From CAKOSP01 sp964369625 (GTDB lineage Bacteria; Bacillota_I; Bacilli_A; RF39; UBA660): 19,877 nucleotides of DNA. Location: positions 1 to 19,877 of the forward strand of contig CAYJFC010000022.1 in NCBI GenBank assembly GCA_964369625.1. The letters run 5' to 3'. The notes beneath the pieces were generated by a model. The model made no database searches, was not told where the DNA came from, and saw only the letters and a list, made by a program, of their open reading frames with translations. The position numbers and the translations under genes were made by a program. Within the stretch, counting starts at the first letter, position 1, and every line of letters starts with the position of its first letter. Positions 6,931 to 15,200 of the stretch are shown one piece after another.

Positions 6931-8278
6931 CAATATTTTTAGTAACTTCATTAATAGGACCAGCACCAATTGATATAACAAAATCATTTACTTTAATATT
7001 TTCTTTTAAATAATTTTCTATATCTTTAAAGTTATTTATAAATATAACATTAGGATTAATTTTTTTTATTAATGAAACTAAAGTTTCTTCTTTAACATTC
7101 CAAATGTTTTTTTCTCTAGCTGGATAAATGGGAGCTATAATCACATTATCAAATTTAGCGAGTATTTTGGCAAACTCTTCTAAATGTTCATGTGTTCTTG
7201 AGTAGGTATGACCTTGAAATATTGCCCAGTTTTGATTATAACTAAATTTTGTTGTTGAATTATACGTTGTGGCAATCTCAGTTGGATGATGTGCATAATC
7301 ATCATAAATTAATGCGTTATTATATTTTCCTAAATATTCAAATCTTCTACCAACTCCAGTATAACTTTCAATTGCCTCTTTTATTGTTTGAATATCAGAA
7401 ATATAATTTCTTGATAATGCTACTACGGCAAGGCAATTATATATATTATGTTTTCCAGGTATATTTAAATTAATTGTAGTTAAATATTCTTTTTTATAAT
7501 ATATATCAAAAGAAGCACATCCACTTTCATTGAACTTTATGTTTTCTGCTTTATAAATAGCATCACTATTTATACCATAAGTTAGTACATTAGTATTAGC
7601 GTCATTTAATTCTATACTATTTTCATCATCGCTATTAATAACTAAGTATCCATCAGTTGGTATTAGTTCACTATATTTTTTAAATGACTTTTTAATGTTA
7701 TTTAAATTTTTGAAATAGTCTAAATGGTCATTATCTATATTTGTAATTATAGCACCAGTAGGATAAAAATGTAAAAAAGAATCTACATATTCACAAGCTT
7801 CCATTATTAAATAATCAAATGAACCAATTTTAATGTTACTGTTTATTATAGGAAGAAGTGCTCCAACTGATATTGTAGGATCTAAATTAGCTTTTAAAAA
7901 AACCGTTGATATTAGGCCGGTAGTAGTACTTTTACCATGTGTGCCAGATATACATAAACAATTTTTATATAATTTAGATAATTCACCTAAAAAAGCAGAT
8001 CGTTCATAAATTTCTAGCCCTAATTCTTTTGCTTTCATTAGCTCTGGATTATCTTCACTTATTGCTGCGGTATAAACTACTATTTCGCTGTGAGCAATGT
8101 AATTAGAATTATGGTCGTGATAAACTGTAACGCCTTCATTTTCTAACATTTTAGTATAATCATTTTCTCCAGTATTACTTCCAGTTACTATAGCTCCATA
8201 ACTAATTAGCATTTTAGCTATGCCACTCATTGACACTCCACCGATGCCAATTAAATGTATTTTTTTATTTTTGTACAT
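6923..8278 (-). CDS. murC: UDP-N-acetylmuramate--L-alanine ligase MurC
   Basis: MurC adds the first residue, L-alanine, to UDP-MurNAc using ATP, in the cytoplasmic phase of peptidoglycan synthesis; it shows the organism makes a cell wall. The N-terminal Rossmann domain has GIGGVSMSG (11-19). The ATP-binding loop is GTHGKSTTT (112-120), and the central Mur ligase domain contains MEACEYVDSFLHF, TNIDNDHLDY and NCLAVVALS. The C-terminal domain has GVGRRFEYLG, YDDYAHHPTEI and FQGHTYSRT, typical of MurC. The length of 451 aa is normal. Start: ATG at 8278 with AGGTGAT just upstream and a clear minus-strand promoter. It is a single gene facing dusB, with no other mur gene nearby. Confidence 0.96.
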   Translation of the reverse strand: MYKNKKIHLIGIGGVSMSGIAKMLISYGAIVTGSNTGENDYTKMLENEGVTVYHDHNSNYIAHSEIVVYTAAISEDNPELMKAKELGLEIYERSAFLGELSKLYKNCLCISGTHGKSTTTGLISTVFLKANLDPTISVGALLPIINSNIKIGSFDYLIMEACEYVDSFLHFYPTGAIITNIDNDHLDYFKNLNNIKKSFKKYSELIPTDGYLVINSDDENSIELNDANTNVLTYGINSDAIYKAENIKFNESGCASFDIYYKKEYLTTINLNIPGKHNIYNCLAVVALSRNYISDIQTIKEAIESYTGVGRRFEYLGKYNNALIYDDYAHHPTEIATTYNSTTKFSYNQNWAIFQGHTYSRTHEHLEEFAKILAKFDNVIIAPIYPAREKNIWNVKEETLVSLIKKINPNVIFINNFKDIENYLKENIKVNDFVISIGAGPINEVTKNIAK

Positions 8279-8294
8279 AAAATCACCTGGTACT

Positions 8295-8323
8295 ATTATA
8301 TACTAAATAATGATAATTATCAA
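8295..8323 (-). promoter_or_regulatory. Promoter and ribosome binding site region of murC
   Basis: On the minus strand, TTGATA (8323-8318), a 17-base spacer and TATAAT (8300-8295) precede murC. The Shine-Dalgarno sequence AGGTGAT occupies 8288-8282. The leader is short, about 10 nt. Confidence 0.8.
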
Positions 8324-8358
8324 TGAAATAAAGGGTAAATAAAGCATTGATTATAGTT

Positions 8359-8573
8359 ATGTAAAATAAGCGAAAATAACAAAATGTAAAAAATGCGAAA
8401 ATCGAACAAAGTTAAAAAAGTAAATTTTTTAAAAAAACAATAAAACTGCAATATTTGGCTTAAATAGTAGTGAAAAACAAATAATGTAATGAGTGTGTTA
8501 CGAGATAAAGTGCGGTGAAATGAAGAAAAACAAAAAAAGTGATTGGTAATAAAATGTAAAATAACGAAAAAAT
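8359..8573 (+). repeat. Three degenerate direct repeats in the murC-nrdD intergenic region
   Basis: ATGTAAAATAAGCGAAAATA (8359-8378) and ATGTAAAAAATGCGAAAATC (8384-8403) match at 17 of 20 positions and start 25 bases apart. A third copy, ATGTAAAATAACGAAAAAAT (from 8554), lacks one G. They may be binding sites for a regulator. The base composition is extreme, so chance is possible. Apart from these, the two promoters and the ribosome binding sites, I see nothing in the 348-base gap 8279-8626: no ORF with a ribosome binding site, no tRNA, and no recognisable NrdR box. Confidence 0.35.
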
Positions 8574-8575
8574 GA

Positions 8576-8619
8576 TTGAATTATTTTGTTTGTGGTATTA
8601 AAATTAAATTGTAGGGAGA
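8576..8619 (+). promoter_or_regulatory. Promoter and ribosome binding site of nrdD
   Basis: TTGAAT (8576-8581), a 17-base spacer and TAAAAT (8599-8604) form a plausible sigma-A promoter. AGGGAGA (8613-8619) is a good Shine-Dalgarno sequence 7 bases before the ATG at 8627. Confidence 0.6.
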
Positions 8620-8626
8620 AGAAAAG

Positions 8627-10945
8627 ATGAGTAAAGAAGAAGTAAGCACGTTAGATAACTTAATTGTTGTTAAAAGAAATGGTTCAAAAGTTGATTTTAA
8701 TCCAATTAAAATAGCGTTAGTAATAAAAAAAGGATTTGATAGTATTGTATTAGATGATACAGAAGATGAAGATGGTAATCCTTTAAAAAAATATTCTGAA
8801 AAGGATATTCAAAAAGTATATAAAGATGTAATTAAAGTTATTGAAAAAATGGCTGTTGAAAAAATCAAAATAGAAGAAATTCAAGATATTATAGAAAATA
8901 GTATGGCAAAAAATGGTTATGAAGATGTATCTGTTTCTTTTGCTGAATATAGAGAGAAAAGAGCAAAATCAAGAGAAAATTTCTTACATGATAAAAAAGC
9001 TCATAAATTTTTAAAAAGTTTAGAAAATTTAGGACTTAAAAGTTCAGCAGAAAATGATGCAAAAAGAGAAAATGCCAATGTAGATGGTGATACTGCTATG
9101 GGGACGATGCTTCAGTATGGAGCAACTGTTTCAAAAGAATTTGCAAAAGATTATTTAATGAAGAAAAAATATGCAGATGCTCATGATGAAGGATATATTC
9201 ATATTCATGATATGGATTTTGAAGCAATGGGGACAACAACTTGTAATCAAATAGATTTAGACAAATTATTTAAAAATGGATTTTCTACAGGTCATGGTCA
9301 TTTAAGAGAACCAAATGATATTATGAGTTATTCTGCATTAGCAGCGATAGCTATTCAATCAAATCAAAATGATCAACATGGTGGACAATCAATACCAGCA
9401 TTTGATTATTATTTAGCTCCAGGAGTTTTAAAATCATATAGAAAATTAGTTAAAGAAGTTATTATAGATTTCCTAGAACTTGATGGTATGACTGATTTAG
9501 TTGGAATGGCTGGACTTGAAAAAGATATAGCAAAAATAAATACAATTGATATTACAATTGAATACTTTGAAAAATATTATAAAGAAAATGATTTGTTAAA
9601 AAGATTATTTGAAATGGCTTTAGTTAAAGCATTAAAAAAAGTTGAAAAGAAAACTTATCAAGCAATGGAAGCTTTTGTACATAATTTAAATACAATGCAT
9701 TCAAGAGCAGGTGCGCAAGTTCCATTTTCATCAATAAATTTTGGTACTGATACTACAAGTGAAGGTAGAATGGTTACTAAAAATTATATGCTTGCAGCAG
9801 AAGCTGGTTTAGGACAAGGAGAAACACCAATATTCCCTATATCAATATTTAAGGTAAAAGAAGGTGTTAACTTTAATCCTAAAGATAAAAATTATGATTT
9901 ATTTAAACTTAGTTTAAGAGTTTCGGCTAAAAGACTATTTCCAAACTGGTCATTTATAGATACTCCGTTTAATCTAGAAAGTTATAAAGATGGAGATTTT
10001 AAAACAGAAGTAGGATATATGGGGTGCCGTACTAGAGTGCTTGGTAATGTAATAGATAAAGATAAAGCTATTACACCAGGAAGAGGTAATTTATCATTTA
10101 CTTCAATGAACTTACCAAGACTTGGTATTAAACATGGTATTGTAAATAAAGAAAATGATAAATGTAATATGTCAGAGTTTTATAAAGAACTTGATTCTAT
10201 TATGGAACTTGTTAAAGATCAATTACTTGAAAGATACGAAATTCAAGGTCAAAAAAGAGTTTATAACTTCCCATTTTTAATGGGTCAAGGTGTTTGGATG
10301 GATTCTGAAAAACTTAAACCTAATGATAAGGTGAAAAAAGTATTAAAACATGGATCATTATCATTTGGATTTATTGGTTTAGCAGAGTGTTTAAAAGCAT
10401 TAATAGGTTCACATCATGGTGAAAATAAAGAAGCAGAAAAACTAGGTATTGAAATAGTAAAACATATAAGAGAAAAATGTGATGAATTTTCAGAAAAATA
10501 TAATCTTAACTTTACTTGTTTAGCAACACCAGGAGAGGGATTATCTGGTAGATTTGTTAATATAGATAAAGCATTATATGGAAAAATAAAAGGAGTAACT
10601 GATAAAGATTACTATACAAATTCATTTCATGTACCAGTACATTACAATATAACATTTGCAGAAAAATTACGTAAAGAAGGTCCTTATCATGCATTTACAA
10701 ATGCTGGTCATATAAGTTATATAGAACTTGATGGTGATCCATCAGATAATTTAGAAGCATTTGAATCTGTTGTAAGATTAATGCGTAAATATAATATAGG
10801 TTATGGAGCAATAAATCATCCAGTTGATAGAGATCCAGTGTGTGGTTATGTTGGTGTAATCAAAGACGTTTGTCCTAAGTGTGGTAGAAGAACTGGGGAA
10901 CCAGTGTCTGTAGATTTGTTAAAGAAATTGGAAGGGAAGGAGTAA
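8627..10945 (+). CDS. nrdD: Anaerobic ribonucleoside-triphosphate reductase, catalytic chain lacking the glycyl-radical motif
   Basis: NrdD makes deoxyribonucleotides from ribonucleoside triphosphates without oxygen, using a glycyl radical installed by NrdG. Residues ~12-105 form the allosteric ATP-cone (VVKRNGSKVDFNPIKI). The catalytic ten-stranded barrel follows, with AMGTTTCNQIDL (C206) and GYMGCRTRVLGN (C467) as candidate active-site cysteines. The end carries the zinc-site segment DPVCGYVGVIKDVCPKCG (C739, C749, C752); the first position of the expected CxxC pair is Asp736. The protein then stops after VSVDLLKKLEGKE. The RVxGYL-type radical motif that should follow is missing here and is encoded by the next ORF. 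At 772 aa it is long enough to be an otherwise complete catalytic chain. nrdG is not in the window. Confidence 0.93.
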   Translation: MSKEEVSTLDNLIVVKRNGSKVDFNPIKIALVIKKGFDSIVLDDTEDEDGNPLKKYSEKDIQKVYKDVIKVIEKMAVEKIKIEEIQDIIENSMAKNGYEDVSVSFAEYREKRAKSRENFLHDKKAHKFLKSLENLGLKSSAENDAKRENANVDGDTAMGTMLQYGATVSKEFAKDYLMKKKYADAHDEGYIHIHDMDFEAMGTTTCNQIDLDKLFKNGFSTGHGHLREPNDIMSYSALAAIAIQSNQNDQHGGQSIPAFDYYLAPGVLKSYRKLVKEVIIDFLELDGMTDLVGMAGLEKDIAKINTIDITIEYFEKYYKENDLLKRLFEMALVKALKKVEKKTYQAMEAFVHNLNTMHSRAGAQVPFSSINFGTDTTSEGRMVTKNYMLAAEAGLGQGETPIFPISIFKVKEGVNFNPKDKNYDLFKLSLRVSAKRLFPNWSFIDTPFNLESYKDGDFKTEVGYMGCRTRVLGNVIDKDKAITPGRGNLSFTSMNLPRLGIKHGIVNKENDKCNMSEFYKELDSIMELVKDQLLERYEIQGQKRVYNFPFLMGQGVWMDSEKLKPNDKVKKVLKHGSLSFGFIGLAECLKALIGSHHGENKEAEKLGIEIVKHIREKCDEFSEKYNLNFTCLATPGEGLSGRFVNIDKALYGKIKGVTDKDYYTNSFHVPVHYNITFAEKLRKEGPYHAFTNAGHISYIELDGDPSDNLEAFESVVRLMRKYNIGYGAINHPVDRDPVCGYVGVIKDVCPKCGRRTGEPVSVDLLKKLEGKE

Positions 10946-10949
10946 AATC

Positions 10950-11111
10950 ATGGAAAAATTAAAGGAAAATGAAACTGTTTCAAAAAAAGTAGTTGGTGAA
11001 CATGTTGAATTTGAAAGAATTCGTCGTATTACTGGTTATTTAGTTGGAACTGTTGATAGATTCAACAATGCAAAAAAAGCAGAAGAATCTGATAGAGTAA
11101 AACATTGTTAA
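10950..11111 (+). CDS. Stand-alone glycyl-radical domain of the anaerobic ribonucleotide reductase (53 aa)
   Basis: This short ORF encodes what is normally the extreme C-terminus of NrdD. After ~20 polar residues it reads FERIRRITGYLVG, then TVDRFNNAKKAEESDRVKHC. Gly29 in RITGYL is the expected radical-bearing glycine. It starts 4 bases after the nrdD stop, in a different frame (offset +1), with GGAAGGGAAGGAG ending 7 bases before the ATG, which is one of the strongest Shine-Dalgarno sequences in the window. The two chains are therefore probably co-translated in near-equal amounts and must associate so that NrdG can activate the glycine. By analogy, YfiD/GrcA is a stand-alone glycyl-radical domain that repairs pyruvate formate-lyase; here the catalytic chain has no radical motif of its own, so the small chain should be obligatory. 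A natural or assembly frameshift in a once-fused gene is the alternative. Confidence 0.9.
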   Translation: MEKLKENETVSKKVVGEHVEFERIRRITGYLVGTVDRFNNAKKAEESDRVKHC

Positions 11112-11136
11112 GAAATGAGTAATCATTTCTTTTTTA
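11111..11136 (+). terminator. Terminator of the nrdD operon
   Basis: A perfect 8-bp stem, AGAAATGA (11111-11118) with TCATTTCT (11123-11130), closes loop GTAA and is followed by a T tract to 11135. It begins in the last base of the stop codon of the small glycyl-radical ORF, so no nrdG follows in the same transcript. Confidence 0.88.
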
Positions 11137-11152
11137 TTATGAAAGGTATTTT

Positions 11153-12106
11153 ATGAGAAATAAATTTGAGTTTTTAGAAAAATATAACTTAAATAAACAT
11201 GGTATTTATGATATATCACTTGGTATATTAAAAAATAGTAAAACTGATTTTTTTAATTGCGAAGATAATGTTATATATGATATAGCATCACTCACAAAAA
11301 TATTTACTTTAAATATAATTTATAATTTATATAAAGATAAACATTTAGATATAAATGAAAATATATCTAAGTATTTAAATTGTAATTTAAATATAACAAT
11401 ATTAGATATTATCAAAATGAAATATTATATTAAATTAAGTAAAAATCTTATTGATTGTCAAAATTATGACGAAATAAAAAGCGTATTGTTATCAGCGAAT
11501 ATTTTGGATGAAAAAGCACATTACAACGATATTGGTTTTTGTTTATTAGGTATTTTAATTGAAAAAGTAACTAATAAAAGGTTATCAGATAATTTTAATG
11601 ATTTATTTATTCAACTTAATTTAAATAACACAAAAGCTTTACCGGAAGGTTATAAATTACTTGGTAATGGGAATACTTTAAATAAGCCTCATGATTTAAA
11701 ATCTAGAATTATGGGTGGTATATCAGGATCTAGTGGTATATTTTCTAATGTAAAAGATTTATTAGTATATTCAAATAAAGTAATGAACTATTTAATATTT
11801 GATAAAAAATTTATAGATGAGATATTCAAATATAATTTTATTGATAATTTATCTAGAAATAGGACATATGCTGGTTTTTATAAATATAGTAATGTATCTA
11901 AATCATATGTTAAATATGATAATAAATCGCTTGCTCATCAAGGGTTTACAGGTTCATGGATATTAATAGACTTTGATAACAAATATGCTAGTGTCATGCT
12001 GACCAATAGTATAAAAAATAATTCTTTAGTAAAAGAAAATAATTATTTTGAACTATTTCATAAAATGATAGGTGATATTAATCAATATTTATATGTAAAA
12101 AATTAA
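11153..12106 (+). CDS. Serine beta-lactamase-fold hydrolase, no signal peptide
   Basis: The protein belongs to the serine beta-lactamase/penicillin-binding-protein fold (beta-lactamase class C-like, Pfam Beta-lactamase). The three active-site elements are visible: SxxK as S46-L-T-K49 in YDIASLTKIF, the YxN-like Y124-N-D126 in HYNDIGFCLLG, and the KTG equivalent H262-Q-G-F-T-G267. The length of 317 aa is normal for a bare domain. There is no signal peptide or membrane anchor, so it is probably cytoplasmic, unlike secreted beta-lactamases; an esterase or peptidase-like role is more likely than antibiotic resistance. GAAAGG lies 6 bases before the ATG. The nearest -10-like hexamer (TATTAT, 11135-11140) abuts the nrdD terminator, so it may be expressed from there or by readthrough. 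Confidence 0.82.
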   Translation: MRNKFEFLEKYNLNKHGIYDISLGILKNSKTDFFNCEDNVIYDIASLTKIFTLNIIYNLYKDKHLDINENISKYLNCNLNITILDIIKMKYYIKLSKNLIDCQNYDEIKSVLLSANILDEKAHYNDIGFCLLGILIEKVTNKRLSDNFNDLFIQLNLNNTKALPEGYKLLGNGNTLNKPHDLKSRIMGGISGSSGIFSNVKDLLVYSNKVMNYLIFDKKFIDEIFKYNFIDNLSRNRTYAGFYKYSNVSKSYVKYDNKSLAHQGFTGSWILIDFDNKYASVMLTNSIKNNSLVKENNYFELFHKMIGDINQYLYVKN

Positions 12107-12124
12107 TATTTACCTATATTACAA

Positions 12125-12154
12125 TTGATAATTTAGTTTTTTTTGTGCTATAAT
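12125..12154 (+). promoter_or_regulatory. Promoter of the Ig-repeat surface protein
   Basis: TTGATA (12125-12130), an 18-base spacer and TATAAT (12149-12154) with TG one base upstream of the -10. Predicted start is near 12161, giving a leader of about 20 nt to the ATG at 12182. Confidence 0.75.
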
Positions 12155-12181
12155 GTTGAAGATAATAAGAGTAGGTAGAAT

Positions 12182-12217
12182 ATGGAAGAAAAGAAAAAGA
12201 AAAAAAGAAAAAAATAA
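12182..12217 (+). other. Probable true start and frame break at an A7 tract
   Basis: The ATG at 12182 is well placed after the promoter, but its frame reads MEEKKKKKRKK and stops at TAA (12215-12217). The downstream surface-protein frame is open back to 12175 and would continue directly as KKIIILILVLL, but it has no ATG of its own. The two frames are joined by a -1 slip at A-AAA-AAA (12208-12214), or by one extra A in that tract. A second A7 run lies at 12200-12206. This may be programmed or transcriptional slippage, phase variation, or an assembly error. Confidence 0.6.
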
Positions 12218-12231
12218 TAATTTTAATTTTA

Positions 12232-15200
12232 GTGCTTTTAATATTGTTAATTTTGTCGTTTTTATTCTTTAGTAAGAATAAGGGATTTTTCCCTGTAGAA
12301 TTACATAATTTTTTAGCTGCAAATTCTATTAAAGAAGGCCCTGTGTCTAAAGAATTTTTAAAAGAAAAAAATCTATATGACGATAATTTTGTTTGTGAGT
12401 ATATTTCCTATGAAAATGGAAATTTAGAATTTACCGATTGTATTATTGATGAAGAAGAAAAAGATTATTGTATATATAACGGCAATACTTTTGAATGTTA
12501 TGATAAAAACAAAGAATCTAATATAAATATTTCATTTATTGATAATAATGTTGATAATAATGCTTATATAAATGAAGATGTAATTTTAAATATTTCCGTT
12601 AGTGAAAATAGTGATTTAAAAATTGATAAATTATTGTATTGTAATACTAATGGGAATAGTTGTATTCCGAGTAAAGAACTTACAACAGATGTATACAAAC
12701 TTGATTTAGAAAGTGAGTCATCAAAAGTTTGTATAATGGCTCAGTACACTGAAAATTTTGTGAGCGAAATTATTTGTAGTGAAACCTATAAAATAGATAA
12801 AACTGCTCCGATAATTGAGTATAAATTGGATGGAGTTAAAGGTAGTAATGGTTGGTATACAAGTGATGTAGTTGTAAGTGAATTTGATGCTATAGATAAT
12901 ATTTCAGGTATAAATGATTTGACTATAAATAAAGAATCTATTAAGTATGAAACAGTAGGTGAAAATATAATTATTACTGCAATTGATTTAGCCGGTAATA
13001 AAACTGAAGAAATTATAAATATAAAAATAGATAAAGTAGCACCAATAGCAGCTGATTTTAATATAATCGGAACTTTAGGAACTAATAATTGGTATACAAG
13101 TGATATTACTATAAATCATACTGGTGGAAGTGATAGTGTTTCTGGAGTAAATAAAACTATTGTTTCTAAAAATAAAATAGACTATGATACTAAGTCAGAA
13201 GTTGTAACATTAACTACATATGATAATGCAGGTAATTCTAGTAAGAAAGAAATTATATTAAAAGTTGACAAAACAGCTCCTGAAATTAATTATGAAATTG
13301 AAGGTACTAAAGGTGATAATGGTTGGTATGTAACAGATGTTGAAATAAAAGATTATAACGCTATTGACAATTTATCTGGTTTAAAAAGTTTTGATATAAA
13401 TAAAGCTTTAGTAGATTATGAAACAACTGGAGAAAATATAATTATAAAAGCTGTAGATTTAGCCGGTAATATAGCTGAAGAAAACTTTACTATTAAAGTT
13501 GACAAAACTGAACCAATAGCTGCTGACTTTGATATATCAGGGAATATAGGAAATGACAATTGGTATGTAACTGATGTTATAATTGGTACTACTGGTGGTA
13601 GTGATTCTATATCTGGTATAGCATCATCTACGCCTAGTAAATCTTTAATTAATTATGATACATTAAATGAAGTATTAACACTTACTACAACAGACAATGC
13701 AGGTCATAAAGCTACTAAAACAATGAGTTTAAAAGTTGATAAAACTGGACCTGTTATAGATGATATAATTATGTATGGTGCTAAGGGAAATGATGGCTGG
13801 TTTTTATCAGACATTACTGTTGCAGAACCTACTGCATCAGATAGTTTTTCAGGTCTTGTAAGTGTTGATGCTGATGAACTTTTATTTACTAATGAAACAA
13901 ATGGAACAGATTTAACAATCACAGCCTATGATAAAGCGGGGAATAAATCTGAAAAAATAGTCGATATAAAAATTGATAAAACTAAACCAACACTTGTTGA
14001 TTATCTTATGACTGGTGATAGAGGTACTAATGATTGGTATGTAAGTGATGTAAGATTAAATGATGTTGTGGGCAGTGACAGTGGATCTGGAATAGATTTA
14101 GAAAAAACTGCTTTGATTGATGTTTTAGTGGATTACGAAACTACTGGAGAAAATATTTCTTTTGATTTATATGATATTGCAGGTAATAAAGAAACAATAA
14201 ACGTGCCAGTTAAAGTAGATTTAACAGATCCTGTTGCTGGAGAAATATTATTTTCAGGAGAAAAAGGTAATAATGGTTGGTATACAAGTGATGTAGAAGT
14301 TACTTCTACCGCTAGTACTGATGATGTGTCTGGAATATTTTCTGCAACACTTAGCATGCATGTTGTATTAGGTGATGATCTAAATACTACTGTTTACTTA
14401 ACTGCGATTGATAACGCAGGAAGAACAAGTACTGGTGAAGCTACTGTGAAAATCGATAAAGAGATTCCAGAAGATGGAAAAGTTGTTATTGATGGAACAC
14501 TTGGAGCTAATGATTGGTACGTAAGTGATGTTGAAATAAATGTAGAAGGTGGGTTTGATTCTGGTTCAGGTCTTAGTACTGTGTCTGTTAATCTTTTAAG
14601 TATTACTACTAATACTGAAGGGACAACTATAATAATAACTACTGAAGATAATGCTGGTAATGAAAGTGAGACTACTAAGGTTATAAAAATTGATAAAGAT
14701 TCTCCTAATTTAGTATTAAAAGAAGATAATGTTCGTATACCTGCGGGTACTAATTATCCTATAATAGATTTATTTGAAACTCCTAATTATAGTATAAGTG
14801 ATGGAACTATTTCATGTACTATTGAGAACGCAAACGGTTTAGCTGTAGGTGATTATACTAGTACTTGTACACTTACTGGTGGAAATGGACTTAAAGTTAG
14901 TGAATCTGTTAAATTTACAATTTATGAGGATTTAGATGCTATAAAAAGAGAGATTAATGGAGTAGTTTCTACTAATGGATCTTATGTAATAACAGATTTT
15001 AAACCTTCGAGTAAATCTAGAATAGAAATGGATTTTACATTTTTAGGACCTAGAGGAGAATCGGTGTGGTTATTTAGTTCAAGAATTGCGTATGCAAATC
15101 AAATGTTTGGTATAGCTTGGAATACTACTGAAAGTTTACTTCAATATAATAAAGTTAGTTACAATTTGGGACGTACTGCTTATTCTGAAAATATTAGACA

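Noticed and set aside
8394..8444. Short ATG-initiated ORF (16 codons) between murC and nrdD
   Set aside because: No ribosome binding site, composition-driven Lys/Asn content and no similarity to anything I know.
10923..10950. Simple one-base frameshift error as the cause of the nrdD split
   Set aside because: Not fully excluded, but disfavoured: the second ORF has its own very strong Shine-Dalgarno sequence, ATG and ideal spacing, and the extra charged residues on both sides of the break are not needed in a fused protein.
12090..12124. Hairpin after the beta-lactamase-fold gene
   Set aside because: A TATATGTAAA/TTTACCTATA pairing exists with one mismatch, but no T tract follows directly, so I do not call it a terminator.
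12796..14691. CRISPR-like interpretation of the regular ~237-base periodicity
   Set aside because: The repeats are coding, diverged, and correspond to Ig-like protein domains; no short palindromic repeats or spacers are present anywhere in the window.
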